Positions 1-7,580 of a DNA stretch of 64,000 nucleotides are shown piece by piece. The notes below the pieces were generated by a model. That model was not told the DNA's origin and ran no database searches. It worked only from the letters and a program-made list of their open reading frames with translations. The stretch spans positions 62,001 to 126,000 of the forward strand of contig JAKOVW010000057.1 in NCBI GenBank assembly GCA_029781865.1. Direction: 5' to 3'. How positions within the stretch are numbered: the first letter of the stretch is position 1; each line of letters begins with the position of its first letter. The DNA is from Bacteroidota bacterium (GTDB lineage Bacteria; Bacteroidota; Bacteroidia; Chitinophagales; Saprospiraceae). Made by a program: the position numbers and the translations under genes.

Positions 1-443
1 TGTGCACAAGCCCCAATGTCAAGTCCAGCCCAAACATTATCTTTTCTTGAAGTTATAAAAATAACTACCGGTGCCCCATGAAAAACAAAATCATTTCCCT
101 TGAAAAAAAGAAGATTTTCCGGATGCAATATCGCAGAAGCAATTGTCTTTGCAACTTGCTTAACTCCCATTTTTGCCACACCTTTAACCGTTGCCCTTCC
201 AATTTGACGTGAAAATTGCCTGATCAACTCCACATTGGATAAAACATAAAATTTCCATGGTTGCGCATTCATAGCAGATGGTGCCATCCTTCCTGCATCA
301 ATAATTTTCTCGATCCATTTCTTCTCTACCGGAATATCCTTATACTTTCGAATAGCTCTTCTTGAATAAATAACCCGAAGAGTTTCATTGTTTTGAATAC
401 CACAACCGGGTTCCAAATTTGTTTTACCAATTTCTACGTCCAT
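1..443 (-). CDS. Nitroreductase family protein (3' end cut by window edge)
   Basis: Reading from an ATG at 443 on the minus strand gives about 147 residues without a stop, running off the left edge. The N-terminal part carries the FMN-binding signature of nitroreductases: YSRRAIRKY near residues 26-34 and APSAMNAQPWKFY near residues 53-65. A later hydrophobic strand (HGAPVVIFI) is also typical. Such enzymes use FMN and NAD(P)H to reduce nitro or quinone groups; the substrate here cannot be read. The ATG start fits the family, which usually has a short leader before the RRxxRxY motif. No partner gene is visible downstream because the window ends. Confidence 0.85.
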   Translation of the reverse strand, partial: MDVEIGKTNLEPGCGIQNNETLRVIYSRRAIRKYKDIPVEKKWIEKIIDAGRMAPSAMNAQPWKFYVLSNVELIRQFSRQIGRATVKGVAKMGVKQVAKTIASAILHPENLLFFKGNDFVFHGAPVVIFITSRKDNVWAGLDIGACA

Positions 444-695
444 AATTCACGGTTTAGCGACCATACTTCGGAAACACATCTATTAAAAAACCTTTAATCT
501 ATTATTTTGGAAGCATAATCCGGAATGACAGCAGTTAAAGTCTGTGATGATACAGATCAGGTAATTAATCCTAAACCTCGTTTAGTTATCCCTATTTTCC
601 AGCGAAGACAGTACGAATCCTAGAAAAAAAACATTTTTACACATTCGCTTAATACTAATTACTAAATTTAGGATTTAACCCGGATTCCAGTTCAG

Positions 696-1634
696 ATGAC
701 CACATCTACCAGACCAGATATAAGTCGACCATGGCAATCATTTATTCGCTTTTTCTTTTTTGGTAACTATTTTTATGGCATATGTGCAGTAGCTTTATCC
801 ATTGAGGCCTCCCTGCAACAGCAATCAGGGATTAATCCATTTTTATATTATTGCCTCATTTTTTTTTCAACCATAGTATTCTATACCAAAGCGTACTTGT
901 CGGAAACAAATTCTATTAATGCCAACCCGAGAATACAGTGGTATGCAAAGCATTCGTCATTCATTGGGTTCAGCCAGATTATCTACTTCTTTTGTGCGCT
1001 CATTTGTGCTGTTTACCTTGTTTCAATGTATTCCATTTCGTTATTTTCATTGAAAGCCCGTGAATGGCTAATTATTCTCATTTTTCCGGTAGTGGCATAC
1101 TTGTACTATGGACTGGATATCAAAATTTATGATAAAATCAGCTTGCGAAATATTGGTTGGTTAAAACCCTTTGTTATTGGATTTGTCTGGGCAGGTATTG
1201 CTACCATTTACCCGGTTCTATTTAATAATTTAATTCATGCTTCGTCATACATCCCTACAGAATATGGCGTATTGCTGTTTATTAAAAACATGATGTTTGT
1301 CACTATGCTTTGCGTACTCTTTGATATCAAAGACTATGCTGCCGATGGCAATCAGCAAATCAAAACCTTCGTTGTTAAATTCGGTTTGCGAAAAACTATT
1401 TTCTCATTTGTTATCCCATTAACCTCAATTGGCCTGGGTTCGTTCATGCTGTATGGGTATTTTCATCATTTCCATCCGGTCAAAATTATGCTGAATATGA
1501 TCCCGTTTTTATCGCTCATTTGCTTTGCATATCTTCTTCACAAACCAAAATCTATCCTGTTTTACCTGATTATGATTGATGGTCTCATGCTCGCAAAGGC
1601 CATCTGTGGAAGCATTGCTATGATTTATTTTTAA
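696..1634 (+). CDS. UbiA-like polytopic membrane protein
   Basis: A 312-residue protein with about eight hydrophobic segments spread over its whole length. In the second half (near residues 210-230) the stretch FDIKDYAADGNQQIKTF has the spacing of the second Asp-rich motif of UbiA prenyltransferases (DxxDxxxD-like, then a conserved Thr/Phe turn and FG). The first Asp-rich motif, normally NDxxDxxxD in the first third, is not seen; the matching region reads SINANPRIQWY. UbiA enzymes move prenyl chains onto aromatic acceptors in the membrane. With one motif missing, catalytic activity is uncertain. It stands alone, transcribed away from the nitroreductase. Family call is moderately safe; function unknown. 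Confidence 0.6.
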   Translation: MTTSTRPDISRPWQSFIRFFFFGNYFYGICAVALSIEASLQQQSGINPFLYYCLIFFSTIVFYTKAYLSETNSINANPRIQWYAKHSSFIGFSQIIYFFCALICAVYLVSMYSISLFSLKAREWLIILIFPVVAYLYYGLDIKIYDKISLRNIGWLKPFVIGFVWAGIATIYPVLFNNLIHASSYIPTEYGVLLFIKNMMFVTMLCVLFDIKDYAADGNQQIKTFVVKFGLRKTIFSFVIPLTSIGLGSFMLYGYFHHFHPVKIMLNMIPFLSLICFAYLLHKPKSILFYLIMIDGLMLAKAICGSIAMIYF

Positions 1635-1787
1635 TTCCCTTAGCCTATCTGATTTTTATCAATTAGATCTGGTCATTCAACCATTATAAATATCATTTCA
1701 TACACCAAACGTATACTCTGCATGATGCCATTTAATCCATAAATAGAGCACTTACTTATTTCGGTTTTCATTAACCTAAATTGCTTT

Positions 1788-1821
1788 TTGTCATAATTTA
1801 AATTGACGCTTGTCATTATTT
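1788..1821 (+). promoter_or_regulatory. Direct repeat upstream of hsp20
   Basis: Two near-identical 12-mers, TTGTCATAATTT (1788-1799) and TTGTCATTATTT (1810-1821), begin 22 bp apart, about two helical turns, and lie 66-99 bp before the hsp20 ATG. Spacing on one face of the helix suggests binding by a dimeric regulator. No known regulator is assigned; this is an inference from the repeat alone. Confidence 0.35.
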
Positions 1822-1886
1822 TAGAGCTCACTCCATGATACAATTGCTTTTGAAAATTTTATTATTAACCACTAAAAATTACATAT

Positions 1887-2348
1887 ATGTCTGCATTAAC
1901 AATGGCTAATCGAAATTTACTTTCACCATTTTCAAGAAGTTTATTTGGAAATGGCGGAATGCTAAATCCACGCATTTGGGATTTTGAAGGCGATCTGTTT
2001 GACATGGATTTTGCCACTCAAGTTCCTTCCGTTAATATCCTTGAATCAGACAAGGAATTTAAATTCCACATGGCTGTTCCGGGTATGGAGAAAAAAGATT
2101 TTAAAGTATCCTTAGATCAGGGAATGCTGACCATAAGCGCTGAAAAAAAAGAAGAAAAAAAGGAAGAAAAAGAAAATTATGCCCGTAAGGAATATTCATT
2201 CAATAGTTTCAGCCGCTCATTCCGTTTACCGGATAATTGTCTGCCTGACAAAATGGAAGCCAAATACGAAAATGGCATTCTGATGTTGATGTTACCTAAA
2301 AAAGAAGTAACAATCACAAAAGCAATCAAGGAGATTAAAGTTGCGTGA
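1887..2348 (+). CDS. Small heat-shock protein (Hsp20/alpha-crystallin family)
   Basis: A 153-residue ATP-independent holdase chaperone. The alpha-crystallin domain fills about residues 48-150: it starts with PSVNILESDKEFKFHMAVPGM, has a charged Lys/Glu-rich loop near residues 90-100, and ends with the family signature AKYENGILMLMLPKK. The N-terminal region (about 45 residues, LSPFSRSLFG) is of normal length and helps oligomer formation. The ATG at 1887 is followed by a second in-frame ATG six codons on; either could be used. The gene is single, with a repeat pair upstream and a strong terminator downstream, so it is probably its own heat- or stress-induced unit. Confidence 0.95.
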   Translation: MSALTMANRNLLSPFSRSLFGNGGMLNPRIWDFEGDLFDMDFATQVPSVNILESDKEFKFHMAVPGMEKKDFKVSLDQGMLTISAEKKEEKKEEKENYARKEYSFNSFSRSFRLPDNCLPDKMEAKYENGILMLMLPKKEVTITKAIKEIKVA

Positions 2349-2380
2349 TTGATCTATCGCACACCCTTATTTGAATTAGG

Positions 2381-2414
2381 AAAAATTCCCGCATTCCTGC
2401 GGGAATTTTTTTTT
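2381..2414 (+). terminator. Rho-independent terminator after hsp20
   Basis: A perfect 13-bp stem (2381-2393 with 2398-2410) around a TTCC loop, followed by further T residues to 2414. It lies 33 bp after the hsp20 stop. The arm's own A/T ends could also stop minus-strand transcripts from the DUF5686 gene that ends at 2489. Confidence 0.9.
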
Positions 2415-2488
2415 CATTATCAATATAGTTTTTAAAACTTAAATAATGGCTATATCCGGGCCTTATAAACAATGAAGAACAGATGAGA

Positions 2489-5116
2489 TCAATAAATCAC
2501 TCTGAAGCCCAGAAAAATTCCATTTCTGTTACCCTTAGCGCCCGGTGAATCTAAATAATTAATCCGCCGGATATAATTTATGGAAAACAGATGAAAAATA
2601 TTGTCAATTCCAATACCCAGCTCGAGGTAGGGTTTCTGATCTGCAACAGTAATATTTTGAGCTGCATTAAATTGGCGGTTAGGTTCCGACAATCCGCCCC
2701 AGAATGAGTTAAAATGTATGAGTTCCCTGAATTGAAATTTTTGCAATAAAGGAATGCGGTCAAATAATAAGCCTCCAAAGTTTATTCTGGAATGAAGTTC
2801 TCCATAACGATCGGACGCAAATTCATAAGGCGTCATCAGATTAAATGCCCGGTTTGACATTTTCCAGGAATCACTACCCTGAGGTTGATGTAAAATTAAT
2901 GAAGGTATGGTGCCAAATATTTTACCGAACTCCAACCCCCAAATATATTCGATCTTGGGTGTTAAATGTGAGGTATGGTTGATATTTAAACTCCATTTTT
3001 GGTAGGTAAACTCGTAATCATTGAATTTAACACCATGCGTGTAAGACAAAATAAAAACAGGATACTTTGTAAACAATGGCAGTCTCGTATAATTTGAAAT
3101 TTTTGCCGATTCATGCCAGGCAAATCGCAGACCAACGGTAAATTCCGTAAGTGGAACAATGTGCTTATTTACCGGCTCATCAGGAGTCAGGTCATTGCTT
3201 TTGAACAATGGGTTAGGATAAAGAAACTGAATTGAAGGGTCGGTAGTTTCATAATCGAGAGTTTGGTAATTCATTCCGAAATGCAATAAAAAATTGGCTC
3301 CAATCTGTTGATCATGTGTAACTAAAAATTGCTTGTTATAAACTTTGGAATACAGCACTCCTCTTTTCCTTAAAATTGAATTGACAAAATTATCTTTATC
3401 AGATTGATCATACCACTCTATCACCACATCATAGTCTGATGTGTAAGCGATCTGACTTCTGGAATATGGCTGGGTCTGCCAGATTTGGCGAACTCCGATA
3501 TTCGATTTAAATTTTTGATCTTTTAATCCATAAGCTAAATGCCCATAGATCCCTGTTTTGGAAAATATCCCTTCCATTGTCCTCACACTTAGCCGGAAAC
3601 GAAAACCCTCAATCCTGTTGTAACTAACTAAGGATCCAAGCGGACCAATATAAATCTTATCGCCAATATAATAAACGCCCGAAACTGCCGTAGAAAGCAA
3701 CTTTTCCTTTGCGATTGCTTTAATATCTGTCTTCAAATGATCAGCCATCTGATAAATAGAAGATTCCCTACCCGTCAGCGTATCAGGCCGAATAGAACTC
3801 CAGTAATTATCATCATGTCCCGTATCCATTAGCCTTCTATTGGTGATCAGTGCACCGGCTTTTGCAAATTCGGCTTCTTCAGGACTGTTCAGGACAACAG
3901 CACTATTCTTTACTTTCATAGTACAGATCAACACTTTGTCACCGAATGAAATCGGCAATGGAATTCCCAGGCTTTCCAGATTAGCAAGATATTGCAATGA
4001 CAATATACTTTCACTGAGCGCATATCGATGTGTACCGGTAGAAACATCCAAAGCTGGGCTATATTTTTGTTGAATCCGAATAGCTTCAACAAAATTGATA
4101 TTAGCACTTTTGCTAAGGCGAAGATCAGCAGATACCAAGGCAAAAGAACTATCATTTACTGTAAAATATCCGGAAAAAACATTATCTCTCCAATCTTTTG
4201 GAATGGCTTGAAAAGTGATATTGTAATGGCCTTTCGGCAGGGCAACACTGTCGAGAATATAAAAATTATAGTAACTGAATGCATCCCGTCCCACCGGACT
4301 AACAAAGGTTTTATTAAAAAGCAAAACCCAATCCGAATACAAATTGATATCTCCGGCATTCCATTTTACTAATGGCTCCAATAATTTATCTGTTTCAAAT
4401 CCAGTGGTTTTTACAGCAATCTGTTGTTCTGATTCTGAAAAAGGTTCTTTCGTGATTTCATAATCAGAAATTTTTTCCGCAAAAAATAAAGGGGTATGTT
4501 TCTTTAAAGTATCATAGTCCTTTCTGACTGAAGCAAAAACTCTGGACTTGTCTCCAAAAATAATTCCTCCGGAAATTTTGTCGTCACTTGCCTTAGGATC
4601 ATATACATCCACTTCTTTAATTTCCCATCGCCTGGCATGGAAACGATTTAAATTCGCCAGATTGTTGAGTACATTTTGCTTAATAACTTTTTGCATCAAT
4701 GTTCTGCCGGGATTGGGATCTGCAGTAACTACAACTTCACCCAGATGATACGTTTCCTCCTTTAATTGAATATTAAAAGTCTGAACCGTCTTGTTGCTCA
4801 GTGGAATGGTCTGTGTCGCATAACCGACATAACTGATACGAAGGGAATCACCTGGCTTGAGATGTACTTTGAATTCAAATTTTCCGGAAAGATTAGTCTC
4901 TGCCCCAACGGAACGATTTTTAATCGATACGGAGACAAATGACAGCAATTCGCCCGTTTGATAATCCGTAACAACACCTTTAATTGTTGAACTGGTTTGA
5001 GAATATATCTGATTACCGTCCAAAAAGAATAGAGAAGCCAATAGTATACTCAGACTGAAACAGGCTGAAACCATCCTTTTCGCAATTAACTCAATAAATT
5101 TCGTTCTAATCCCCAT
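2489..5116 (-). CDS. DUF5686 outer-membrane protein with carboxypeptidase-like regulatory domain
   Basis: An 875-residue exported protein. Residues 1-40 hold a basic and hydrophobic signal segment ending near IYSQ. Residues about 43-128 form a CarboxypepD_reg-like beta-sandwich (IKGVVTDYQTGELLSFVSVSI, then DSLRISYVGYATQTI), as in SusC/TonB-type proteins, ending in GEVVVTADPNP. The long remainder matches the DUF5686 layout, rich in aromatic residues and alternating strands, and ends in a barrel-like terminal strand (NGIFLGFRVIY). No TonB plug is evident, so it is not called a TonB receptor. The likely location is the outer membrane. Function of DUF5686 proteins is unknown. It is a single gene, transcribed towards hsp20. 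Confidence 0.8.
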   Translation of the reverse strand: MGIRTKFIELIAKRMVSACFSLSILLASLFFLDGNQIYSQTSSTIKGVVTDYQTGELLSFVSVSIKNRSVGAETNLSGKFEFKVHLKPGDSLRISYVGYATQTIPLSNKTVQTFNIQLKEETYHLGEVVVTADPNPGRTLMQKVIKQNVLNNLANLNRFHARRWEIKEVDVYDPKASDDKISGGIIFGDKSRVFASVRKDYDTLKKHTPLFFAEKISDYEITKEPFSESEQQIAVKTTGFETDKLLEPLVKWNAGDINLYSDWVLLFNKTFVSPVGRDAFSYYNFYILDSVALPKGHYNITFQAIPKDWRDNVFSGYFTVNDSSFALVSADLRLSKSANINFVEAIRIQQKYSPALDVSTGTHRYALSESILSLQYLANLESLGIPLPISFGDKVLICTMKVKNSAVVLNSPEEAEFAKAGALITNRRLMDTGHDDNYWSSIRPDTLTGRESSIYQMADHLKTDIKAIAKEKLLSTAVSGVYYIGDKIYIGPLGSLVSYNRIEGFRFRLSVRTMEGIFSKTGIYGHLAYGLKDQKFKSNIGVRQIWQTQPYSRSQIAYTSDYDVVIEWYDQSDKDNFVNSILRKRGVLYSKVYNKQFLVTHDQQIGANFLLHFGMNYQTLDYETTDPSIQFLYPNPLFKSNDLTPDEPVNKHIVPLTEFTVGLRFAWHESAKISNYTRLPLFTKYPVFILSYTHGVKFNDYEFTYQKWSLNINHTSHLTPKIEYIWGLEFGKIFGTIPSLILHQPQGSDSWKMSNRAFNLMTPYEFASDRYGELHSRINFGGLLFDRIPLLQKFQFRELIHFNSFWGGLSEPNRQFNAAQNITVADQKPYLELGIGIDNIFHLFSINYIRRINYLDSPGAKGNRNGIFLGFRVIY

Positions 5117-5411
5117 AGAAAGACAGCCAAATTACCCGCAAAACAATGGAACTTAATCTATATTCTGAATTATTTTTTAGAATTTTAATTTAATGAACAG
5201 CCCTATCCGCAAACTCACTTAAAACCGAAATCGAACCCGGGAATTGTCAAAATCGGGAAATAAATATATTGTAATATTATTATATGTATATTATGCTGTA
5301 TTTCTGTATTTTAACCGCAAATAAACCATGATCATTATCTTATTGTTTCTTGACTGTGATCACTTTTAATGAAAATCTTATCCGTGATTTTTGCTTTTAT
5401 TCAAGTAAATC
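5117..5411. other. AT-rich divergent intergenic region
   Basis: This 295-bp stretch separates the divergent DUF5686 gene and the 5412 gene. It is very AT-rich, with TA-repeats around 5265-5300, and presumably holds both promoters. I see no reading frame of note, no tRNA and no clear hairpin. Confidence 0.6.
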
Positions 5412-6977
5412 ATGATTAGTAAAAAATTTATATATCTAATCTTTTTTTCATTCTTTATCTGCGGTGCCCATTTTCTTGTAGCTCAAAGCTTACAAAGCAC
5501 ACTGTCTATGTTATTCTATGAAGACAGTACAGATATTAATACGATTGCCTTATATCCAAAGAGCATTAGAGATGATCTGTTCAAAGTTTCAACGCATTCT
5601 GAAGGAATTGTAAAGCTTAATGTTATTCAAAAAAAATCAAAGGAGGCCTTTCGCAAGAAATTAGAAAACCTACCCAAGGAAGTTCAGAAAAAAGTATGGA
5701 ACATTAGCAGATTCGAGAATCTAATTTCACAACTAATGGAAATGGATGACAATAACAATCTTGAAACAGTACTGTCAAAATACCCAAAAGCAATACATGA
5801 TGATGCGGTGTCTGTATTTGTCAATAATCGGGATATTCTACCCTATCTCGATCATATTTATCAGGATTTCGAAACTTCATTTTCAATTATTATTTCAGTA
5901 TACAATTCAGAAGATCAATTGGCCTTCCGCCACTTAATGAAAACACCTGAATTAGTAGACCTTTTACTTGACAATCTCAACCTGGCAGTTAGTCTCGGAG
6001 ATATTTATAAAACAGATTCAACATTGTTGCACCATCAATTTGATTCGTTACAGACATTGCTTGCGCAACATCAGCTGAAAGAAAAAGAAGAATGGAAAGA
6101 AGAAATGACAAATAATCCTGAAGCACAAAAGGAGTTCATTGAAAGCACACAGGAATTTGATAAAGAATTATCGTATACAAATGAAGAATTGAAGGAGACA
6201 GATCAGGCGTCTTCTCCATCTTTTGACGACCTCCCCTATTCCTATTGGAGTGGACACCCCTGGTGGCTTGAGCCTGATTACTGGTATCCATATCCATACT
6301 GGTATCATTACGGCTTTTATTACCGGCAACATCGTATTATTTGGATTGGCATTCCATCCTGGCATTTTATCCGATGGCATTTTCACCATCATTTCAATTA
6401 CAACTTTTATCCACATTTTACGAATCTCCTCATTGAACACTATTATTTTGGTCCACTAAGACCAGCCTCCCGACACAAAGTTCCAATTGGAAACTGGATA
6501 GAGCAAAACAGGGAATTGCTGCCTGACAAATTCAATTCAAACCGGGAACTTAGAATAAATAGCATCCGTGAATTAGGTAAAGCAGAAATAGATCGCGAAA
6601 GGTATAACCGGGAGAATCCGGGAAACCCAGTCTCCAGTTTCGATTTTGTCCGTCAACATCATGCCAATTATCCGGATTTGAAACACGAAAAAGACCAGAA
6701 CCCGGTTTTAAAGAATACCCGCAATCCGGAAACGGGCCAACCCAGTGGCAGGATCAACAAAACTCCGAAAAAAAACAAGTTACCAATACAGGGCAACCAT
6801 CCACAGAGGAGAACATCAGAGGATAAACAAAAATTCATACCCAAAACGAATAAACCTGCACCGGGCTACCACAAAAAGGATGGCCAGAGTATCCGAACTG
6901 AAAGTAGGAAGCCATCAGCGAACCAGTCAACGCCTAAACCATCCAATCCTAAATCCCCTGATTCAAAGAAAGAGTAA
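5412..6977 (+). CDS. Secreted protein with distant DUF3300-like N-terminal half and aromatic/His-rich segment
   Basis: A 521-residue protein with an N-terminal signal peptide (about residues 1-25, ending VAQS). Residues 30-230 are mostly helical and contain two copies of a (Y)PKxIxDD motif, IALYPKSIRDDLF and LSKYPKAIHDDAV, about 75 residues apart. The first copy and the following KKVWNISRFENLISQL resemble the layout of DUF3300 proteins, but this is only a distant likeness by eye. Residues about 276-345 are extraordinarily rich in Trp, Tyr, His and Phe (YWYPYPYWYHYGFYY). The last 150 residues are basic, Pro/Asn/Lys-rich and probably disordered. It heads a likely unit with the tiny ORF at 7044 and hpf. 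No enzymatic motif is seen. Confidence 0.65.
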   Translation: MISKKFIYLIFFSFFICGAHFLVAQSLQSTLSMLFYEDSTDINTIALYPKSIRDDLFKVSTHSEGIVKLNVIQKKSKEAFRKKLENLPKEVQKKVWNISRFENLISQLMEMDDNNNLETVLSKYPKAIHDDAVSVFVNNRDILPYLDHIYQDFETSFSIIISVYNSEDQLAFRHLMKTPELVDLLLDNLNLAVSLGDIYKTDSTLLHHQFDSLQTLLAQHQLKEKEEWKEEMTNNPEAQKEFIESTQEFDKELSYTNEELKETDQASSPSFDDLPYSYWSGHPWWLEPDYWYPYPYWYHYGFYYRQHRIIWIGIPSWHFIRWHFHHHFNYNFYPHFTNLLIEHYYFGPLRPASRHKVPIGNWIEQNRELLPDKFNSNRELRINSIRELGKAEIDRERYNRENPGNPVSSFDFVRQHHANYPDLKHEKDQNPVLKNTRNPETGQPSGRINKTPKKNKLPIQGNHPQRRTSEDKQKFIPKTNKPAPGYHKKDGQSIRTESRKPSANQSTPKPSNPKSPDSKKE

Positions 6978-7043
6978 AACCTTACGATCAAAATGAAAAA
7001 TGAATTCATAATTATTTATACATTGCATTAAATTGTAAAGACT

Positions 7044-7217
7044 ATGAAAAAGAAACTGAACCCATTCAAAAGTCTTGAACAAAAGGTTTTTGAAGCACAA
7101 AATTTCAGGGATGAAGAAACCATATACGATGATAATCCATATGGTGACATTCCTCAAACAGATAATGAATATGAACAAAAATCACTTAACAAACCTATAA
7201 TCAAAAATGAAGAATAA
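7044..7217 (+). CDS. Small acidic protein overlapping the hpf start
   Basis: A 57-codon ORF from an ATG at 7044 to a TAA at 7215-7217. The product begins with a basic, hydrophobic-poor stretch (MKKKLNPFKSLEQKVF) and becomes acidic and Tyr/Asn-rich (DDNPYGDIPQTDNEYEQ). It lies between two co-directed genes and its last 11 bases overlap the hpf start codon at 7207, an arrangement that suits translational coupling. No signal peptide, membrane segment or known domain is visible. It could be a real small partner of the next gene or a leader ORF; function unknown. Confidence 0.5.
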   Translation: MKKKLNPFKSLEQKVFEAQNFRDEETIYDDNPYGDIPQTDNEYEQKSLNKPIIKNEE

Positions 7218-7548
7218 TATGCATTCTTTTGATATCAACAAAATTCAGCTAAAAATTCAATCCCCTCATGTACGTGTGAATGATGAATTTAACGACTACA
7301 TGATTGAACAAATTGAAAAGCTTGGAAAGATCTATAGCCGCATTGAACGGTGTGAAATCATGTTACACACCAGAAAAAATGATCAGAAGGAGTTTTGTGA
7401 GGTAGAAATCAAAATTTTTGTACCGGGCAAAATTTTGTTTGCCAAGGAACAGAAATCTAATTTCAGGCTTTCTGCTCAATCCGTTTTCGAAGATTTACAT
7501 AATCAGATAACGAAATTCAAAGGTCAATTAAACGAACAGAGCTCTTAA
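7207..7548 (+). CDS. hpf: Ribosome hibernation promoting factor (short HPF/YfiA family)
   Basis: A 113-residue protein with the beta-alpha-beta-beta-beta-alpha fold expected for HPF/YfiA: a first strand KIQLKIQSPHVRVNDEFNDYM, a helix with KLGKIYSRIERCEIML, a central strand KEFCEVEIKIFVPG and a final helix SVFEDLHNQITKFKGQL. The length matches the short form, which lacks the C-terminal dimerising domain of long HPF. Such proteins bind the 30S decoding centre and put ribosomes in a dormant state. A second Met at codon 5 (7219) would avoid the overlap with the tiny ORF before it. It converges with polX, 32 bp apart. Confidence 0.88.
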   Translation: MKNNMHSFDINKIQLKIQSPHVRVNDEFNDYMIEQIEKLGKIYSRIERCEIMLHTRKNDQKEFCEVEIKIFVPGKILFAKEQKSNFRLSAQSVFEDLHNQITKFKGQLNEQSS

Positions 7549-7580
7549 CAAGGACAAACAGATTACATATTCTGTTCCCA

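Noticed and set aside
6168-6440. Open frame on the minus strand and another at 6223..6459 on the plus strand inside the aromatic/His-rich protein
   Set aside because: They are shadows of the Trp/Tyr/His-rich codons of the real frame, with biased composition and no start context.
6745-6996. Out-of-frame 83-residue frame at the end of the 5412 gene
   Set aside because: Frame-shifted reading of a Lys/Pro-rich disordered tail; extremely Arg/Lys/Ser-rich, no domain.
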